NCBI GenBank assembly: GCA_011524575.1
Contig: WTKB01000086.1
Coordinates: 17,917-26,341, forward strand
From: Aquimarina sp.
GTDB taxonomy: Bacteria; Bacteroidota; Bacteroidia; Flavobacteriales; Flavobacteriaceae
DNA: 8,425 nucleotides
Direction: 5' to 3'
Below, one piece after another: positions 6,390 through 8,425 of the stretch. Positions within the stretch are counted from its first letter, which is position 1. The number at the start of each line of letters is the position of its first letter. The position numbers were made by a program, and so were the translations under genes. The notes under the pieces are model-generated. The model searched no databases and had not been told where the DNA came from. It was given only the letters and a program-made list of their open reading frames with translations.

Positions 6390-6793
6390 GATGGATCGTT
6401 TTGTGCTTTGAATGCTGCCCAAAATAGTATTCCCCATGATAGTGCCAAACAGATTCCTCCAATAGGAGTAATAAGCCCTATTATTTTAGGAAGTTCCCAG
6501 TTTAAAAAATGTGGAGCAAGACATAGTAAGTAAATAGAACCTGAAAAAAGAGAAACGCCTAAAATTGTGGTTTTTAAAATAAGTTGTTTGATCTTTTTAG
6601 AAAGAGGTAAAGGGATTATTGCTAGAATAAAAAAAGTGTGATAAAACTGATAACGAACTCCTGTTTGAAAGGAATTAAGAATCTCAGAACTTAAAATAGT
6701 TTTTAGTCCATGAGCTGCAAATGCTCCTAGCAAGATTCCTAATAAACCAAGTATTGCCGCAAATTGAATGTATTTTCTTTCTAGTTTTGTCAT
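6386..6793 (-). CDS. DUF423 family small integral membrane protein
   Basis: A 135-residue protein of unknown function with four predicted membrane helices (about 8-28, 48-62, 71-93 and 105-128) joined by short loops, placing it in the inner membrane. Family landmarks are GAFAAHGL (23-30), a F-x-T-G-V-x-Y-Q-x-Y-H stretch (42-52), LFSGSIYLL (82-90) and ITPIGGICLALSW (108-120). Related proteins are found alone in many bacteria and no biochemical role is established to my knowledge. The first segment could be mistaken for a signal peptide, but the family keeps it as a membrane helix. The gene stands alone, convergent with the lpxH-like gene and divergent from the saccharopine dehydrogenase-like gene. 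Its final codons and TAG run into the repeat cluster, so an insertion may have set the C terminus (…NDPS). No convincing promoter is seen within 50 bp of the ATG. Confidence 0.85.
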   Translation of the reverse strand: MTKLERKYIQFAAILGLLGILLGAFAAHGLKTILSSEILNSFQTGVRYQFYHTFFILAIIPLPLSKKIKQLILKTTILGVSLFSGSIYLLCLAPHFLNWELPKIIGLITPIGGICLALSWGILFWAAFKAQNDPS

Positions 6794-6825
6794 CTGTATT
6801 ACCTATAAGAGTAATTGAATTGGTA

Positions 6826-6878
6826 TAAGAGCTTGTTTAAAGGGATTACAGGAAGTAGTGAGTTTAAACAAGCTCTAA
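6826..6878. mobile_element. Compact MITE-like hairpin element with TAA flanks
   Basis: GAGCTTGTTTAAA (6829-6841) and its exact inverse TTTAAACAAGCTC (6863-6875) enclose 21 bp. The same trinucleotide TAA flanks both sides (6826-6828 and 6876-6878), as a TNA target duplication would. The right 33 bp (6843-6875) match the reverse complement of 3079-3111 at 30 of 33 positions, so part of the interior is conserved as well as the ends. It looks like an internally deleted copy of the longer element at 3079-3234. It lies in the divergent gap between the DUF423 and saccharopine dehydrogenase-like genes, 29 bp before the latter's likely GTG start, where its 14-bp RNA stem could affect expression. Confidence 0.65.
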
Positions 6879-6907
6879 GAAACAAATTTAAAATAATAAT
6901 AGCTAAG

Positions 6908-8242
6908 GTGTATCATATTTGTGTATTTGGTTCTGGAAAGTCTAGTGTTTATTTATTGTATTTATTGCAAGAAAATACTTGTGTAGAAGGGTTTAAACTT
7001 ACTATTATAGATCCTAAGTGGCAGCAACTTCCTAAGAAATGCAAACAAGATTCTAAGGCTACTTTTTTAAGTTTAGACCTCCTTAAAGATTCTGAAAAAA
7101 TAGCTTTAGTGGTTAAAAATCAAGATTTGGTAGTGTCTTTATTACCACCTTCTTTACATGCTGTGTTAGCAAGGATTTGTTTAAAGTATACTACTCATTT
7201 TTTATCAGCATCTTATGTAAGTAGTCAAATGCAAGAACTTCATACAGAAGCCAAAAATAAGAGGTTATTGTTTTTAAACGAAATGGGTTTAGATCCAGGT
7301 TTGGATCATATTAGTGTTTTGGAATGGATTGATCGGTTAAAAAGTCAAAAGGCACAAATACTTGCTCTAAGTTCTCATACAGGAGGACTTATTGCAGCAC
7401 CTACAGGAAAATACTGGGATTATAAGTTTACTTGGAATTCAAGAAATGTAATAGAAGCAGGGAAATCTGGAGGTGTTTTTTTAAAAGATTTTAAAAGTTG
7501 TTATCTCCCCTATGAACAATTATTCGCAAAGAGTACTCCATTGCAAATTCAAGATCAAGATTTTGAAACCTATGCTAATAGAGATAGTATTCCTTATTTA
7601 GAAAAATATAAACTTCAATCTATTTCGTATTTATATCGAGGAACGCTTCGACATCCCGATTTTTGTAAAGCATGGAATGAATTGATTGCTTTAGGATTAA
7701 CGGATACGAATAAAGTACTCCATTTTTCAGTTCAGAGTACTACTTATGATTTTTTAAGTTATTTTCTGGAGCGTAACCCTGTAAAAGCAAGAGCATTCCA
7801 AGAGAAGTATTGTCAAAACTTTTTTGGGTTGAAAGATAAGTGTGCTCAAATTGGTTTTACCAGTACATCTGCAATGACATTACCTCTTTTAAAAGGAACT
7901 GCAGCAGATATTTTACATGAAATTTTAAAAATAGCATGGAAATTAACTCCTGAAGATCGTGACTTGGTTGTAATGCGTCATGATATATCCTTTGAAATTC
8001 ATCAAAAAAAATATAGAGCCACCCGAATGCTTCGAGTATTTGGAGAAGATGTTTATTTTACTGCCATGTCAAAAACAGTAGGGATACCTTTATATTTAGC
8101 TATTTTAGCATTTAAAAATGGAAAATATAAAGGGTTTTATGGAGTACATATTCCCAATAGCTCTCCATTGTATCTCCCTATATGGAAGTATTTACCAAAT
8201 TATGGAATTGATTTTATAGACGAACTATCTGATAGCATTTAG
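6908..8242 (+). CDS. Saccharopine dehydrogenase-like protein
   Basis: A 444-residue NAD(P)-dependent oxidoreductase of the saccharopine dehydrogenase/reductase family, predicted to make or cleave saccharopine in lysine metabolism in the cytosol. Counted from GTG 6908, the dinucleotide motif is GSGKSS (8-13, usually GAGxSS). A Rossmann domain runs to about residue 120. GLDPGLDH, the hallmark substrate-domain motif, follows (about 126-133), then SHTGGLIAAP (about 155-164), YRGTLRHPDFC and a C-terminal segment with RHDISFE and MSKTVGIPL. GTG 6908 is preferred to the open-frame TTG at 6815: it puts the first strand (YHICVFGSG) at residue 2 as in relatives, while the 31 extra residues would be encoded by the inverted repeat at 6826-6878 and resemble nothing in the family. 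No clear ribosome-binding site precedes either start. It stands alone on the plus strand, divergent from the DUF423 gene. The bacterial role could be lysine breakdown or an unrelated reduction. Confidence 0.82.
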   Translation: MYHICVFGSGKSSVYLLYLLQENTCVEGFKLTIIDPKWQQLPKKCKQDSKATFLSLDLLKDSEKIALVVKNQDLVVSLLPPSLHAVLARICLKYTTHFLSASYVSSQMQELHTEAKNKRLLFLNEMGLDPGLDHISVLEWIDRLKSQKAQILALSSHTGGLIAAPTGKYWDYKFTWNSRNVIEAGKSGGVFLKDFKSCYLPYEQLFAKSTPLQIQDQDFETYANRDSIPYLEKYKLQSISYLYRGTLRHPDFCKAWNELIALGLTDTNKVLHFSVQSTTYDFLSYFLERNPVKARAFQEKYCQNFFGLKDKCAQIGFTSTSAMTLPLLKGTAADILHEILKIAWKLTPEDRDLVVMRHDISFEIHQKKYRATRMLRVFGEDVYFTAMSKTVGIPLYLAILAFKNGKYKGFYGVHIPNSSPLYLPIWKYLPNYGIDFIDELSDSI

Positions 8243-8283
8243 TTTAAAATAATACCAATTCTTAGAGCCATACTACTGGACAT

Positions 8284-8400
8284 TTAAATTTTTAGTATTG
8301 CATATTTGCTTTTTTTGAGTTTGGCTGCATGTTGTATTTCATGGATTAAATATTGGCAAAATATCAAGGTTGTTGCTATGTATTTTATGATTTTATCCAT
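8284..8400 (-). CDS. Doubtful 38-residue open frame, possibly a gene remnant
   Basis: On the minus strand ATG 8400 opens a 38-residue frame ending at TAA 8284. It begins MDKIIKYIATTLIFCQYL, a plausible single membrane helix, and ends in a lysine-rich tail (KLKKSKYAILKI). I do not recognise it. The frame stays open upstream through the repeat (reading FKQALRNG) to the window edge, so it could be the 3' end of a longer gene or pseudogene. The opposite strand is also open here, which lowers the weight of either frame. No ribosome-binding site is clear. Confidence 0.15.
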   Translation of the reverse strand: MDKIIKYIATTLIFCQYLIHEIQHAAKLKKSKYAILKI

Positions 8401-8408
8401 TCCGTTTC

Positions 8409-8425
8409 TAAGAGCTTGTTTAAAC
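8409..8425 (+). repeat. GAGCTTGTTTAAA repeat copy cut by the window end
   Basis: TAA (8409-8411) is followed by GAGCTTGTTTAAAC (8412-8425), the same boundary and sequence as the other copies. The bases to its left, GTTTCTAA (8404-8411), differ by one from GTTTCTTA, which precedes GAGC in the reverse complement of the copy ending at 6875. Similarity may therefore extend a few bases beyond the core. The rest of the element lies outside the window. Confidence 0.6.

Larger units (their letters stand above)
8252..8425. other. Non-coding tail beyond the saccharopine dehydrogenase-like gene
   Basis: About 180 bases after the stop hold no recognisable gene on either strand. They contain ATACCAATTC (8252-8261), which is the inverse of GAATTGGTAT at 6817-6826 before the same gene, then TTAGAGC (8262-8268), which matches only the first few bases of the dispersed repeat, and finally a true repeat copy at the window end. 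A 38-codon minus-strand open frame crosses most of it and is listed separately. Confidence 0.4.

Noticed and set aside
6817..6826. 10-bp inverted pair GAATTGGTAT and ATACCAATTC (8252-8261) flanking the saccharopine dehydrogenase-like gene, suggesting a composite element
   Set aside because: Inverted 10-mers are expected by chance many times in 8.4 kb of AT-rich DNA, and the gene itself looks like an ordinary chromosomal one; mentioned only because both lie next to repeats.
6883..6890. TAAATTTG on the minus strand as a -7 box for the DUF423 gene
   Set aside because: It matches TAnnTTTG but has no TTG at a suitable distance, is 90 bp from the start codon with the repeat in between, and is low-complexity sequence.
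1077..8425. CRISPR-like array from the repeated GAGCTTGTTTAAA units
   Set aside because: Copies are kilobases apart with variable orientation and interior, with no regular spacers and no cas genes.

Overview
The window is AT-rich chromosomal DNA that looks like a member of the Flavobacteriia (Bacteroidetes). The reasons are strongly A/T-biased codon use, mostly TAA/TAG stops, weak or absent Shine-Dalgarno sequences, a TAnnTTTG-type promoter ahead of the PfkB kinase, and the gene families themselves (a roughly 630-residue PurF, an LpxH-type phosphatase implying a Gram-negative outer membrane, and a DUF423 membrane protein). All the genes look like ordinary housekeeping or metabolic genes. No phage, plasmid, CRISPR, toxin or defence gene is visible, and no rRNA or tRNA was recognised.

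Layout: a plus-strand DAO-family FAD oxidoreductase (6-1064) converges on a minus-strand pair, pfkB-type kinase (4173-3250) then purF-type amidophosphoribosyltransferase (3015-1120). Divergent from the kinase is a tight plus-strand operon of enoyl-CoA hydratase/isomerase family protein, queD-like 6-carboxytetrahydropterin synthase and lpxH-like phosphoesterase (4350-6343, gaps of 6 and 11 bp). A minus-strand DUF423 membrane protein (6793-6386) follows, then a divergent plus-strand saccharopine dehydrogenase-like protein. The likely start of that last gene is GTG 6908, not the upstream TTG at 6815. The last 180 bases hold no convincing gene.

The most notable signal lies between the genes. Five of the six intergenic gaps longer than 40 bp carry a repeat with the core TAA|GAGCTTGTTTAAA. 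It occurs as a fused perfect palindrome (1077-1108), as the end of a 156-bp long-hairpin element with about 44-bp imperfect terminal inverted repeats (3079-3234), as a tandem/inverted cluster (6355-6389), as a compact 47-bp hairpin flanked by TAA on both sides (6829-6875), and as a copy cut by the window end (8412-8425). One 33-bp stretch of the long element recurs at 30 of 33 positions, inverted, in the compact one, so this is real homology and not chance AT-rich similarity. The structure suggests a MITE-like family with a TNA target site (as used by some IS5-related transposases). REP/RAYT-type repeats are the main alternative. Several copies sit within about 10-15 bp of stop codons and probably double as terminators.

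Gene context gives little beyond the individual calls. The kinase and PurF may both touch phosphoribosyl or nucleoside metabolism, and the central operon mixes acyl-CoA, deazapurine/pterin and lipid A functions with no obvious single pathway.
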